Shown here: piece by piece, positions 55,347 to 64,000 of the stretch
Position numbering within the stretch: position 1 is the first letter of the stretch
Layout: every line of letters begins with the position of its first letter
Source of the DNA: Azorhizobium doebereinerae UFLA1-100
GTDB lineage: Bacteria > Pseudomonadota > Alphaproteobacteria > Rhizobiales > Xanthobacteraceae
Assembly: GCF_000473085.1 (NCBI RefSeq)
Contig: NZ_AXBA01000029.1
Location: 1 to 64,000, forward strand
Length of the DNA stretch: 64,000 bases
Direction of reading: 5' to 3'
Notes under the pieces: model-generated
Databases searched by the model: none
The model's input: the letters and a program-made list of their open reading frames with translations, nothing else
Told to the model about the DNA's origin: nothing
Translations under genes and position numbers: made by a program

Positions 55347-56024
55347 ATGACGATTTCGCACCCGCCGGTCCCGGAGGCCGGGGCGCCCGGCGGGCGCCAG
55401 CATGGGGCCGCACCCCGGCACGATGGCGTCGCCTTGCCGAGGCGCCGCGTCGAGGCGGCGCTGGAGCTGCTGGAAAGCCGGCGCTCGCTGCCGCTGCGCT
55501 CCCTCGTCGAGCCGGGGCCGGACGCCGGGGACCTGGCGCGCATCCTGGCCGTCGCCGCCCGCGTGCCGGACCATGGCCGTCTCGTGCCGTGGCGCTTCAT
55601 CGTGCTGGCCGGCGCGGCCCGCGCCGAGGCCGGCGAGCGGCTCGACGCGCTCTACAGGCGGCAGAATCCCGATCTGCCGGACGCCAAGGCCGACATGTGG
55701 CGCCTGTATCTGCTGCGGGCGCCGGTGACCGTGGTCCTGGTCAGCCGGCCGGACCCGGCGGCCAAGGTGCCGGTGTTCAATCAGGTCCTGTCGGCGGGTG
55801 CCGCCGGCATGGCGCTGGTGAGCGCGGCGACCGCACTCGGCTTCGGTGCGCAATGGCTGCTGAAATGGCCGGGGCGTGATCCCGAGGCGGCAGCACTGCT
55901 GGGCGTTGGCGTGGGCGAGCAGGTGGCCGGCTTCATCCACCTGGGCAGCCCGGCGGAGCGGCCGGAGGACCGCCCCCGTCCGGACCCGGCGCAGGTGGTG
56001 ACCTATTGGTGGCCGGAGGCCTGA
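55347..56024 (+). CDS. Nitroreductase family protein (YdjA-like)
   Basis: A 225-residue FMN-dependent nitroreductase-fold protein. SRRSLPLRSLVEPGPDAGDLARILAVAARVPDHGRLVPWRFIVL (about residues 49-92) is the family's FMN and helix region, and SAGAAGMALVSAATALGFGAQWLL the second conserved block. YdjA types are minimal nitroreductases of unclear substrate. GGAGG lies about eight bases before the ATG at 55347; the in-frame GTG at 55332 is not favoured. An N-terminal extension of about 30 residues is rich in Pro and Gly. Confidence 0.87.
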   Translation: MTISHPPVPEAGAPGGRQHGAAPRHDGVALPRRRVEAALELLESRRSLPLRSLVEPGPDAGDLARILAVAARVPDHGRLVPWRFIVLAGAARAEAGERLDALYRRQNPDLPDAKADMWRLYLLRAPVTVVLVSRPDPAAKVPVFNQVLSAGAAGMALVSAATALGFGAQWLLKWPGRDPEAAALLGVGVGEQVAGFIHLGSPAERPEDRPRPDPAQVVTYWWPEA

Positions 56025-56053
56025 GCGGGCGGCGGCGCCCGCTCAGCTCCATG

Positions 56054-56431
56054 TCAGTCGAAAACGGCGGTGGTCTTGTCGCGCTTGCGGTCGTAGCGGA
56101 TGGTGATCTTCTCCACCGAGCAGAGGTCGATGTCGTACCAGACCGCGCTGGAGCCATCGTCCGAATACACCACCTTGAGGTCCCATTTGCAGGTGCGGGT
56201 GGCGCGGTGGAACTTGATCTCCCAGGAATCGCCGTCGTCCAGCGTGTCCTTGCCCAGGACGTCCTCTTCCCAGTCCCCGGACTTGCTGGGGGAGACGAAG
56301 ACCTTGTCGATGTCGTAGCCGGTCTTGTTGACCAGCGTGAAATCCTGCTTGGCTTCGGCTGCGGCCAGCGGTGCCGCGAAGCCGATCATGGCAACCAGCG
56401 CCATGGCGATAGCAAAAATCCGTCCCCGCAT
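56054..56431 (-). CDS. Secreted protein of unknown function
   Basis: A 125-residue protein. A signal peptide (about residues 1-25, cleavage after AAA) precedes a small beta-rich domain (DFTLVNKTGYDIDKVFVSPS, DSWEIKFHRATRTCKWDLKVVY, YDIDLCSVEKITIRYD) with two cysteines that could pair in the periplasm. Similar proteins occur in Hyphomicrobiales without assigned function. The ATG at 56431 is the only sensible start. It is convergent with the nitroreductase gene, 29 bases away. Confidence 0.75.
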   Translation of the reverse strand: MRGRIFAIAMALVAMIGFAAPLAAAEAKQDFTLVNKTGYDIDKVFVSPSKSGDWEEDVLGKDTLDDGDSWEIKFHRATRTCKWDLKVVYSDDGSSAVWYDIDLCSVEKITIRYDRKRDKTTAVFD

Positions 56432-56545
56432 CGTATGCCCCTTAGTATGCTACCGTTATCGGCGCATTGCGGGGCATAGCGATCCGATCCCGGCGGGTCA
56501 ATACAGCAGAAAGATGTGACGCAGGGGGCGGAATGCCTTGCGCGC

Positions 56546-56788
56546 TCAATAATGCGCGTTGGTTTCCGCCTGGATCGCCTTGCGCACGTAAAGGGCGCTC
56601 ACATAGAGCGCGAGCAGGCCGAACAGTCCCATGAGGCCATATTCGCCGACGTCGCCGAGATGGAACAGGCCGCCGAGCGCCCAGCCGGCAGCGATGGCGA
56701 CGGTGACCGCCTGGCAGGCCACGAGAATGCTCGCGCTCACCACGCTCACCAGACCACGTGCACTCAGCCCATCGCTCGTCCGCGCCAT
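56546..56788 (-). CDS. Small membrane protein of unknown function
   Basis: An 80-residue protein with two hydrophobic segments (about residues 13-40 and 47-68) and a charged C-terminus. No family is recognised. The reading starts at 56788 with ACGGGTAT upstream. It may be co-expressed with the secreted protein gene 114 bases downstream on the same strand, but nothing shows it directly. Confidence 0.6.
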   Translation of the reverse strand: MARTSDGLSARGLVSVVSASILVACQAVTVAIAAGWALGGLFHLGDVGEYGLMGLFGLLALYVSALYVRKAIQAETNAHY

Positions 56789-56958
56789 ACCCGTCTCCCG
56801 TGCGCCGCCCGGCCAGTGCCGCGCGCGCGTGCCGTCGCATCTGCCTCGCGGGTACGCCCCTCCCTGCTTGCGCTTTCAGCGGGGCGAAACCTGCTCTATG
56901 AGGCCGGGACACTGCTCTGCAACGCCGCGCGGGTCAAGCGCGTGACAGGAACTCGCCC

Positions 56959-58554
56959 ATGAGCCAGGAAAGCGTCCACGCCGCCCGCGGCATCGTCGCC
57001 GCGCCGCACGCCCTCGCCGTGGAGGCGGGGCGGCAGGTGCTGGCCGACGGCGGCAATGCCATCGAGGCGGCGCTGGCCACGGCGGCCGCCATCGCGGTGG
57101 TCTATCCGCATATGAACCATATGGGCGGGGACGGCTTCTGGCTGATCCGCGAACCCTCCGGCCGGGTGCGCTATATCGAGGCATGCGGCTTTGCCGGGGC
57201 ACGGGCGAGCATCCCCTTCTACCGCGAGGAGGGCTACGACACGATTCCCGAGCGCGGCCCGCTGGCGGCGCTCACCGTGCCCGGGCTGGTGGGCGGCTGG
57301 GCTCTGGCGCTGGAGGCCGCCCGCGCGGCCGGCGGGCGCCTGCCCTTGCCGCGCCTGCTGGAAAACGCCGTGCAGCACGCCCGCGCCGGCGTGCCCGTCA
57401 CCGCCTCGCAGGTCCGCCTCACCACGGAGAAGCTGGCGGAACTGAAGGATGCGCCCGGCTTTGCGGCGGCCTTCCTGGTGGATGGCAAGCCGCCCGCCGT
57501 TGGCCACGTGCAGCGGGCGTCGGCTCTCGCCGACACGCTGGAGCATCTCGGCCGCGCGGGGCTGGAGGACTATTATCGCGGCGACGTCGCGCATGAGATC
57601 GCCGCCGATCTGGAGCGCATCGGCAGCCCGGTGACGCGGGCGGATCTCGAACGCTACCGGGCCGTGGTGCGCGAGCCGCTGCGCGTCGATCTGGCCGCGG
57701 GGCGGGTGTACAATGCGCCTCCGCCCACGCAGGGTCTCGCCTCGTTGCTGATCCTCGGTCTCTACGACCGCCTCGCCGTCGCGCGCGCCGAGAGCTTCGA
57801 GCATGTGCACGGCCTCGTGGAGGCCACCAAGCGGGCCTTCCTGGTGCGCAACGCCGTTGTGCGGGACTTCGAGCATCTGGAGCATGATCCAGCGCACTTC
57901 CTGGCGAAGGCGGCGCTGGATGCGGATGCGGCGAAGATCGACATGAGGCGGGCGCTGCCCTGGCCGCAGCCGGCCAAGCGCGGCGACACCATCTGGCTCG
58001 GCGCGGCGGACGCCAGCGGGCTGGTGGTCTCCTATATCCAGTCCATCTTCTTCGAGTTCGGCTCCGGCTGCGTGCTGCCGCGCACCGGCGTGCTGATGCA
58101 GAACCGCGGCGCCAGCTTCAGCCTCGATCCGCGGGCGGTGAACCCGCTGGCGCCCGGGCGGCGGCCGTTCCACACGCTCAACCCGGCGCTGGCGGAACTG
58201 AAGGACGGCCGCATCATGGCCTATGGCACCATGGGCGGGGAGGGGCAGCCGCAGACCCAAGCGGCGGTCTTCACCCGCCATGTGCTGCACGGTGTGCCGC
58301 TGGCCGAGGCCATCGACCGGCCGCGCTGGCTGCTCGGCCGCACCTGGGGCTCGGCCCATACCAATCTGCGCCTGGAGGCACGCTTCGACGAGGATCTGGT
58401 CCGCCGCCTGCGCTCGGCCGGGCACGACCTGGAGGTGCTGCCGGAGGACTATTCCGACACCATGGGGCATGCGGGCGCGGTGATCTTCACGCCGAAGCGC
58501 GACCTTGAGGGGGGCCATGACCCGCGGGCGGACGGCGGGGCGGCGGGGCTCTGA
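56959..58554 (+). CDS. Gamma-glutamyltransferase family protein, no signal peptide
   Basis: A 531-residue Ntn-hydrolase of the GGT family. N-terminal VAAPHALAVEAGRQVLADGGNAIEAAL and MNHMGGDGFW are family signatures. The autocleavage/nucleophile threonine is probably T344 in KRGDTIWLGAADASG, followed by FEFGSGCVLPRTGVLMQNRG. Unlike secreted GGTs it begins directly with the mature fold, so it would act in the cytoplasm, as the YwrD branch does. Gamma-glutamyl compounds are formal sources of glutamate or 5-oxoproline, but no link to the pxp operon 25 kb away is shown. Confidence 0.9.
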   Translation: MSQESVHAARGIVAAPHALAVEAGRQVLADGGNAIEAALATAAAIAVVYPHMNHMGGDGFWLIREPSGRVRYIEACGFAGARASIPFYREEGYDTIPERGPLAALTVPGLVGGWALALEAARAAGGRLPLPRLLENAVQHARAGVPVTASQVRLTTEKLAELKDAPGFAAAFLVDGKPPAVGHVQRASALADTLEHLGRAGLEDYYRGDVAHEIAADLERIGSPVTRADLERYRAVVREPLRVDLAAGRVYNAPPPTQGLASLLILGLYDRLAVARAESFEHVHGLVEATKRAFLVRNAVVRDFEHLEHDPAHFLAKAALDADAAKIDMRRALPWPQPAKRGDTIWLGAADASGLVVSYIQSIFFEFGSGCVLPRTGVLMQNRGASFSLDPRAVNPLAPGRRPFHTLNPALAELKDGRIMAYGTMGGEGQPQTQAAVFTRHVLHGVPLAEAIDRPRWLLGRTWGSAHTNLRLEARFDEDLVRRLRSAGHDLEVLPEDYSDTMGHAGAVIFTPKRDLEGGHDPRADGGAAGL

Positions 58555-58660
58555 GGCCGAGGCTGCACCTCCGGCGGCCGCGCTGGCGGGATTGACGTGA
58601 GGGCATGACCGTCGGCTCGCCCGGCGGGGCCGCCTGCGCCGTGCCGAAAGAGCGCCGTGC

Positions 58661-58692
58661 CAAAAGAAAAGGCCCTGCGCAGCAGGGCCTTT
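58661..58692 (-). terminator. Terminator of carD
   Basis: AAAGGCCCTGC and GCAGGGCCTTT form an 11-base stem with a three-base loop. On the minus strand it is followed by TCTTTTG, on the plus strand by C-rich sequence, so it mainly ends carD and may also serve the convergent GGT gene. Confidence 0.85.
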
Positions 58693-58722
58693 CTCATGTC
58701 TGTGCAGAAGTGGAAGCGCCGA

Positions 58723-59325
58723 TCAGGCGGCCTCTTCCGCTTCCATGTCGGTCTCGACGTCGGCTTCGGTCTCCTCGACCTCCTCCGCCTTGGCGGCGCC
58801 GCGCTTGGGACCCTTCTGCAGGTTCTGCTCGATCAGCTTGACCGATTCCGTCTCGGTGATGTTCTGCACCGCCGACAGTTCGCGGGCCATGCGGTCCAGG
58901 GCGGCCTCGTAGAGCTGGCGCTCGGAATAGGACTGCTCGGGCTGGGCCTCGGAACGGTAGAGGTCGCGGACCACTTCCGAAATGGCGATCAGGTCGCCGG
59001 AATTGATCTTGGCTTCATATTCCTGGGCGCGGCGGCTCCACATGGTGCGCTTGACGCGGGCGCGGCCCTTGAGGGTTTCGAGCGCCTTGGCGACGACCGG
59101 GCCGTCGGACAGCTTGCGCATGCCCACGGTGGCGATCTTCGGCACCGGAACGCGGAGCGTCATCTTGTCTTTTTCGAAGGAGATCACGAACAGTTCGAGC
59201 TTGAACCCGGCGACTTCCTGTTCTTCAATAGCAGTGATCCGACCGACACCGTGCGAAGGGTACACAATGTGCTCTCCCGTCTTGAAGCCAAGACGGGCCT
59301 GCGTGCTGCTCTTTTTTGTCGACAT
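58723..59325 (-). CDS. carD: CarD family transcriptional regulator
   Basis: CarD proteins bind RNA polymerase beta and stabilise open promoter complexes. The 200-residue protein has the N-terminal Tudor-like RNAP-interaction domain (GFKTGEHIVYPSHGVGRITAIEEQEVAGFKLELFVI, about residues 13-48) and the helical DNA-binding domain (KRTMWSRRAQEYEAKINSGDLIAISEVVRDLYR). An acidic C-terminal tail (EETEADVETDMEAEEAA) follows. ATG 59325 is the expected start with CAGGAG upstream; a longer frame is open but not homologous. It is conserved in Hyphomicrobiales and probably tied to rRNA/ribosomal promoter activity. Confidence 0.93.
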   Translation of the reverse strand: MSTKKSSTQARLGFKTGEHIVYPSHGVGRITAIEEQEVAGFKLELFVISFEKDKMTLRVPVPKIATVGMRKLSDGPVVAKALETLKGRARVKRTMWSRRAQEYEAKINSGDLIAISEVVRDLYRSEAQPEQSYSERQLYEAALDRMARELSAVQNITETESVKLIEQNLQKGPKRGAAKAEEVEETEADVETDMEAEEAA

Positions 59326-59601
59326 GCTCTGAACCGCTCCTGATCCGCCCCGGAGGCCGGATCGAATTGGCACACGGAAACCGTCATCCGGCTTTACCGG
59401 CTCGCGTGCGCCTTGTGCTGACGACTGGGTTGCGGAGACGTCCGGCAACCCGCTCTGGCAGTCGAAAACCAACAATCAATCCTTCGCGCCAAGCCGTACC
59501 CCGCGGCTGGACACGCCAACTCTCGCCCCTATGTTCCCGAGAATGCGCAGATGATGTCAGCGCGGGATGGTTGACTGAGACGCAATCGACTGTAACTCCT
59601 T

Positions 59602-59629
59602 GTATAACACAAAAATCGCATGAATCAAA
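59602..59629 (-). promoter_or_regulatory. Possible carD promoter
   Basis: On the minus strand TTTGAT (59624-59629) and TTATAC (59602-59607) are 16 bases apart, in the AT-rich part of the 506-base gap between carD and ahcY. This implies a carD leader of about 270 nt. The rest of 59326-59694 shows no gene. Confidence 0.35.
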
Positions 59630-59694
59630 GCGCCGCTCTTTTCCTGCGCGGGCAGCTTCGCGCAAGGCACGCATGCGTTTCTGCGCCAAGTGCG

Positions 59695-59734
59695 ATCGCA
59701 GGCGAGACCTGCGATATAAACATTTGTTTATATC
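59695..59734 (+). promoter_or_regulatory. Two touching palindromes upstream of ahcY
   Basis: The first dyad is ATCGCAGG-CGAGA-CCTGCGAT (59695-59715). It shares its last three bases with the second, GATATAAAC-ATTT-GTTTATATC (59713-59734). Both are perfect. The second is very AT-rich and contains TATAAA and TTATAT, so it probably overlaps the -10 region of ahcY, about 100 bases before the gene. This is the layout of a repressor operator, possibly for an S-adenosylhomocysteine- or methionine-responsive regulator. Confidence 0.6.
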
Positions 59735-59831
59735 CTTATTGATGCTTTTGCCTGTCCGTGCTACTGGGCCGACCATCGGTAGCGCGTACCCATAACCGCG
59801 CGGCCGCCGGGGCCCGACAGGGAGAGCAGAC

Positions 59832-61226
59832 ATGACCGACTATGTGGTGAAGGACATCAATCTCGCCGATTGGGGCCGCAAGGAGCTCGACATCGCCGAG
59901 ACCGAAATGCCGGGCCTGATGGCCACGCGCGCGGAATACGGCTCGTCGCAGCCGCTGAAGGGCGCCCGCATCGCCGGCTCGCTCCACATGACCATCCAGA
60001 CCGGCGTCCTCATCGAGACGCTGAAGGCGCTCGGCGCCGACGTGCGCTGGGCGTCCTGCAACATCTACTCCACCCAGGACCATGCCGCCGCGGCCATCGC
60101 CGCCGCCGGCACGCCGGTCTTCGCCGTGAAGGGCGAGACCCTGGAGGAATACTGGGAATACACGCACCGCATCTTCGAGTGGGCCGACGGTGGCGCGCCG
60201 AACATGATCCTGGACGACGGCGGCGACGCCACGCTGCTGGTCCACCTCGGCCTGCGCGCCGAGAATGGCGACACCGCCTTCCTCGACGGCGCGACCAATG
60301 AGGAAGAGGAAGTCCTCTTCGCCGCCATCAAGCGCCGCCTGAAGCACAAGCACGGCTGGTACACCCAGCTCGCCAAGTCGATCCGCGGCGTGACCGAGGA
60401 AACCACCACGGGCGTGCACCGTCTCTACGAGATGCAGAAGAAGGGCATCCTGCTCTGGCCTGCGATCAACGTGAACGACAGCGTCACCAAGTCGAAGTTC
60501 GACAATCTCTACGGCTGCCGCGAGAGCCTGGTGGACGGCATCCGCCGCGGCACCGACGTGATGATGGCCGGCAAGGTCGCCATGATCGCCGGCTTCGGCG
60601 ACGTGGGCAAAGGCTCGGCGGCGTCGCTGCGCAACGCCGGCTGCCGCGTCATGGTGTCCGAGGTGGATCCGATCTGCGCCCTGCAGGCGGCGATGGAAGG
60701 CTATGAAGTCACCACCATGGAAGACGCTGCGCCCCGCGCGGACATCTTCGTGACGGCGACCGGCAACCTCGACGTCATCACGGTCGAGCACATGCGGGCC
60801 ATGAAGGACCGCGCCATCGTCTGCAACATCGGCCACTTCGACAGCGAGATCCAGGTCGCCGGCCTGAAGAACTTCAAGTGGCACAACGTCAAGCCGCAGG
60901 TCGACGAGGTCGAGTTCCCCGACAAGAAGCGCATCATCCTGCTGTCGGAAGGCCGCCTGGTGAACCTCGGCAACGCCACCGGCCACCCGAGCTTCGTGAT
61001 GTCGGCGTCCTTCACCAACCAGACGCTGGCCCAGATCGAGCTCTGGACCAAGCCTGGCGTCTACGAGAAGAAGGTCTACACGCTCCCGAAGAAGCTCGAC
61101 GAGAAGGTCGCCGCGCTTCACCTGGAGAAGATCGGCGTGAAGCTGACCAAGCTCTCCGACAAGCAGTCCGACTATATCGGCGTGCCCCAGGAAGGCCCCT
61201 TCAAGCCGGAACTCTACCGCTATTGA
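59832..61226 (+). CDS. ahcY: Adenosylhomocysteinase
   Basis: AhcY hydrolyses S-adenosylhomocysteine to adenosine and homocysteine, closing the methyl cycle. The 464-residue protein shows [60 protein letters not shown], the NAD motif [11 protein letters not shown] and the C-terminal [22 protein letters not shown]. The internal insertion typical of proteobacterial forms is present. GGGAGAG lies just upstream. In many rhizobia ahcY follows the HPr gene of the chvI-chvG cluster; here it stands alone 20 kb away. Confidence 0.98.
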   Translation: MTDYVVKDINLADWGRKELDIAETEMPGLMATRAEYGSSQPLKGARIAGSLHMTIQTGVLIETLKALGADVRWASCNIYSTQDHAAAAIAAAGTPVFAVKGETLEEYWEYTHRIFEWADGGAPNMILDDGGDATLLVHLGLRAENGDTAFLDGATNEEEEVLFAAIKRRLKHKHGWYTQLAKSIRGVTEETTTGVHRLYEMQKKGILLWPAINVNDSVTKSKFDNLYGCRESLVDGIRRGTDVMMAGKVAMIAGFGDVGKGSAASLRNAGCRVMVSEVDPICALQAAMEGYEVTTMEDAAPRADIFVTATGNLDVITVEHMRAMKDRAIVCNIGHFDSEIQVAGLKNFKWHNVKPQVDEVEFPDKKRIILLSEGRLVNLGNATGHPSFVMSASFTNQTLAQIELWTKPGVYEKKVYTLPKKLDEKVAALHLEKIGVKLTKLSDKQSDYIGVPQEGPFKPELYRY

Positions 61227-61234
61227 TCGTCGCC

Positions 61235-61296
61235 GGGCCGCATCCCTCCGGGGCTGCGGCCCGGGCGCAATTCCGGGCCGGGGCGTACCGCCCCGG
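61235..61296 (+). terminator. Tandem hairpins after ahcY
   Basis: GGGCCGCA/TGCGGCCC (61235-61262) and CCGGGGCG/CGCCCCGG (61278-61296) are two strong stems within 70 bases of ahcY. Neither has a T-run, so they may act with Rho or protect the mRNA 3' end. The rest of the 275-base gap before kup shows no gene. Confidence 0.5.
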
Positions 61297-61501
61297 TCCA
61301 CCGCATTGTCAGCTTACGCGAACGGAGCTAGGTGTGGGCAGCGGCCGCCGAAATGGCGGCGTGTTGCGGGGGGCTGCCTTGGACCGTTTCGACTGGAATT
61401 CGGGGCGCGTCAGGCGCTCCCGATGCAGAGAGATCGCCTTGCGCATCCGGCCCCTGTCCGTCCCTTCACGACCGAAACCCTGAGCGACCGGAACTCGAGC
61501 A

Positions 61502-63388
61502 ATGTCCTTGAGCTTCAGTCGTGACCGCCAGCGCGTGGTGCCGTTCGCCGCAGAGATCGGCGCGCTCGGCGTGGTCTTCGGCGATATCGGCACCAGCCCG
61601 CTCTATGCCCTCAAGCAGGGCGTGCTGGCGGTGGGCGGTACCGATTTCGTGCCCGCCGACGTGCTCGGCCTGCTCTCCCTCATCACCTGGAGCATCATCC
61701 TCTCCGTCACGGTGAAATACGTGATGCTGGTGCTGCGGGCGGACAATGACGGGGAGGGCGGCATCCTCGCCCTCGTCACTTTGCTCGACCTGCACCGCAG
61801 CGCGCTCGGGCTGCGCTGGTACCTGCTCGGCGCCGGCCTCGTGGGCGCCGCCATGCTGATCGGCGACGGCGTGCTCACCCCGGCCATGTCGGTGCTGTCC
61901 GCCATCGAGGGCTTGCAGATCATCTCGCCGGCCCTCAACGCCTGGATCGTCCCGGTCACGGTGCTGGTGCTGCTGGCGGTGTTCCTGTCGCAGCGGCTCG
62001 GCACCGAGCGGATCGCCAGCTTCTACGGGCCGATCATGCTGATGTGGTTCGGCTCCTTGGCGGTGCTCGGCGTCTATGGGATCGTCCAGGCGCCGGAGGT
62101 CCTGGCCGGGCTCGACCCGCGCGCCGGGTTCCGCACGCTGGTGGATCATACGGGCCTCGCCGGCGTCATCATCGGCGCCTGTTTTCTCGCCATCACCGGC
62201 GGCGAGGCGCTCTATGCCGACCTCGGCCATTTCGGCCGCAAGGTCATCGCCCGGGCGTGGCTGGTCGTCGCAATGCCGGCGCTGCTGCTGAATTATTTCG
62301 GCCAGGGTGCGATCCTGCTGCGCGACCCGGTGGCGGTGCGCAACCCGTTCTACGACCTCTGCCCCGATCCGTTCGACATTCCCCTGCTGATGCTCGCCAC
62401 CGCGGCCACGGTGATCGCGTCCCAGTCGATCATCACCGGGGTGTTCTCACTGGCCAAGCAGGCCATCGAGCTTGGCTACCTGCCGCCCATGCGCATCCGC
62501 TACACCAGCGAGCACAACGAGCAGCACATCTATGTGGGCCGCCTGAACTGGCTGCTGATGATCTCCTGCATCGCCGTGGTGCTGGGCTTCGAGGCATCCG
62601 ACCGGCTCGCCTCCGCCTACGGCATCGCGGTGGCCTTCGCCATGGTCACCACCTCCATCCTGTTCGTGGCCCAGGTGTATCGCGCCTGGAATTGGCCGAA
62701 GCCCGCCGTGGTGGCGCTGGCCATCGGCCTGCTGAGCCTGGACGCGGCCTTCGCCAGCGCCAACATGACCAAGCTGCATGACGGCGGCTGGCTGCCGCTC
62801 ACCATCGCCGGCATGGTCATCTTCGTCATGATCAGCTGGCGTCGCGGCCTGGAGGGCGTGGTGGCGCAGCAGGTGCGCTTCACCGAGCCCATGGACGAGT
62901 TCGTCGCCCGCAAGGACCGCGCCAACGACGCGGAGAGCCCGCGCACGGCCATCTTCCTGTCCCGGGCCGGGGCCATGACGCCGGTGGCGCTGTCGCGCAT
63001 GGCGGACCTGCTGAAGATCCGCTTCCAGCGGGCGGTCATCGTCTCGGTGTGGATCGCTGCCCGGCCGCGCGTGTCGGTGGACGACCGGGTGCGGGTGACG
63101 GTGCTGGACGGCGCCTATGTGCGGGTGGACCTGCGCTTCGGCTACATGCAGCAGATCGACGTGCCCTCGGTGCTCGGCCCGGCGCTGAGCGCGCGCGGCG
63201 TCGATCCGGACGAGGCGATCTATGTGATCGGCCATGAGCGCATCATCCCGCCGGACGAAGTGACGCGCATGCGCGACGTGGTGGCCCACGTCTTCGCCTT
63301 CCTGGCGCGCAATGCGGAGCGTTCCGTGGACCGCTTCGGCCTGCCGCGCAGCCGGACCGTGGAGATCGGCTATCCGGTAAAATTGTAA
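61502..63388 (+). CDS. kup: Low-affinity potassium uptake protein Kup
   Basis: A 628-residue KUP/HAK/KT potassium:proton symporter. The N-terminal signature LGVVFGDIGTSPLYALKQ, GDGVLTPAMSVLSAIEGL and CFLAITGGEALYADLGHFGR are diagnostic. About 12 membrane helices are followed by a C-terminal cytoplasmic domain of about 190 residues. Alphaproteobacterial genomes commonly carry several kup copies; this one starts at ATG 61502. A Kef-type antiporter in the same window gives the opposite potassium flux. Confidence 0.96.
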   Translation: MSLSFSRDRQRVVPFAAEIGALGVVFGDIGTSPLYALKQGVLAVGGTDFVPADVLGLLSLITWSIILSVTVKYVMLVLRADNDGEGGILALVTLLDLHRSALGLRWYLLGAGLVGAAMLIGDGVLTPAMSVLSAIEGLQIISPALNAWIVPVTVLVLLAVFLSQRLGTERIASFYGPIMLMWFGSLAVLGVYGIVQAPEVLAGLDPRAGFRTLVDHTGLAGVIIGACFLAITGGEALYADLGHFGRKVIARAWLVVAMPALLLNYFGQGAILLRDPVAVRNPFYDLCPDPFDIPLLMLATAATVIASQSIITGVFSLAKQAIELGYLPPMRIRYTSEHNEQHIYVGRLNWLLMISCIAVVLGFEASDRLASAYGIAVAFAMVTTSILFVAQVYRAWNWPKPAVVALAIGLLSLDAAFASANMTKLHDGGWLPLTIAGMVIFVMISWRRGLEGVVAQQVRFTEPMDEFVARKDRANDAESPRTAIFLSRAGAMTPVALSRMADLLKIRFQRAVIVSVWIAARPRVSVDDRVRVTVLDGAYVRVDLRFGYMQQIDVPSVLGPALSARGVDPDEAIYVIGHERIIPPDEVTRMRDVVAHVFAFLARNAERSVDRFGLPRSRTVEIGYPVKL

Positions 63389-63546
63389 ATCTGTTCACGG
63401 TGCCACGGGAGCGCCGTCTTGAGGCGCTAGGCCTTCAATGCAAGGATGGTGGCGACGTAGCGTCAGCCCATCCGATCCGCAGCGGTCCATCCGCTTGGAC
63501 CTTTCCGGCATGTGGGTTCGGCCGTCGGCGGGGGAAACGGTGCCTT

Positions 63547-64000
63547 ATGAGCGTTCCATCACGGGTCTGGCGTTTTTTGCGGGAGAAGGTGGGCCTGCAC
63601 GGGCTGGGTTTTATCGCGAGCCTGGTGGTGATCGGCTTTGCCATCACCGTCCTCTACCGCATGCTGCACAAGCTGAATTTCGCCGACGTGGTCGCGGCGT
63701 TGCAGGCGAAGGATCCGCTGCACGTGGCGATCGCCTTCGTGCTGGTGGCCTGCGCCTACATCACGCTGACCTTCTATGACTGGTTCGCCCTGCGCACCAT
63801 CGGCAAGTCCGAGGTGCCCTATCGCGTCGCGGCCCTGTCCGGCTTCTGCTCCTATTCGGTGGGGCACAACGTTGGTTTCACCGTCTTCACCGGCGGCTCG
63901 GTCCGCTATCGCATCTATTCCGCCTGGGGCCTGAATGCGGTCGACGTGGCGAAGATCTGCTTCGTCGCCGGCCTGACCTTCTGGCTGGGCAACGTGGCGG
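63547..64000 (+). CDS. Lysylphosphatidylglycerol synthase-type membrane protein (partial)
   Basis: The first 151 codons of a gene that runs off the window. They show at least three membrane segments and the sequence SVPYRVAALSGFCSY-like region followed by VGHNVGFTVFTGGSVRYRIYSAWGL, typical of the N-terminal flippase-like domain (UPF0104/MprF/YbhN). In rhizobia the full protein (LpiA/MprF) adds lysine to phosphatidylglycerol and aids acid and cationic-peptide resistance. Whether the C-terminal GNAT-like synthase domain is present cannot be seen. Confidence 0.8.
   Translation, partial: MSVPSRVWRFLREKVGLHGLGFIASLVVIGFAITVLYRMLHKLNFADVVAALQAKDPLHVAIAFVLVACAYITLTFYDWFALRTIGKSEVPYRVAALSGFCSYSVGHNVGFTVFTGGSVRYRIYSAWGLNAVDVAKICFVAGLTFWLGNVA

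Overview
The window reads as a chromosomal segment of a high-GC alphaproteobacterium of the order Hyphomicrobiales (Rhizobiales). The gene content fits best with the Xanthobacteraceae or close relatives, but that family assignment is inference. Supporting signs are the ChvG/ChvI two-component system joined to a short HprK, a mannose-type EIIA and HPr; an MbfA iron exporter with an Irr-type iron control element; multiple Ku genes with a large LigD; a DUF3008 protein; a CarD regulator; and the alphaproteobacterial 5S sequence. No prophage, insertion sequence, integron or CRISPR array is visible. Coding density is high, and almost every long ORF opposite a gene is a high-GC artefact.

Layout. 1-320: end of an rRNA operon (23S tail, 5S, terminator). 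698-7989: flavin reductase-like protein, SDR, membrane protein, tRNA-Ser, thioesterase, rplU-rpmA, acetyltransferase, rppH, wrbA and a PPK2. 8149-16510: a non-homologous end-joining region. A Q/S-rich coiled-coil protein precedes ku and ligD, followed by an Orn/Lys/Arg decarboxylase and an acetyltransferase; a second ku with a DUF3008 gene lies on the other strand. 16663-22424: Irr-box-controlled mbfA, a GGDEF sensor, an alcohol dehydrogenase and a PHA synthase. 22517-31716: a LysR gene divergent from an apparent nine-gene operon: D-glutamate cyclase/hydro-lyase family protein, a five-component branched-chain-type ABC transporter, and pxpABC (5-oxoprolinase).

31962-42156: carboxylesterase, tRNA-Arg, an orphan histidine kinase, then hpr, EIIA, hprK, chvG and chvI on the minus strand, and a HugZ-like protein with pckA on the plus strand. 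42308-46787: leuC and leuD, separated by a small secreted peptide gene, a zincin-like protease and a cytochrome b561. 47006-53687: a Kef-type antiporter, then rpmH-rnpA-yidC and engB, with a YceI/cytochrome b561 pair inserted between yidC and engB. 53980-59325: a tandem cold-shock protein, a nitroreductase, two small hypothetical proteins, a GGT homologue and carD. 59695-64000: ahcY with two touching palindromes upstream, kup, and the start of an LPG-synthase-type membrane protein.

The most coherent functional unit is the 22.5-31.7 kb cluster, which looks like a self-contained uptake and catabolic route for 5-oxoproline and/or D-glutamate. The NHEJ region and the PTS/ChvGI cluster are the next most informative. 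Most of the remainder is housekeeping.
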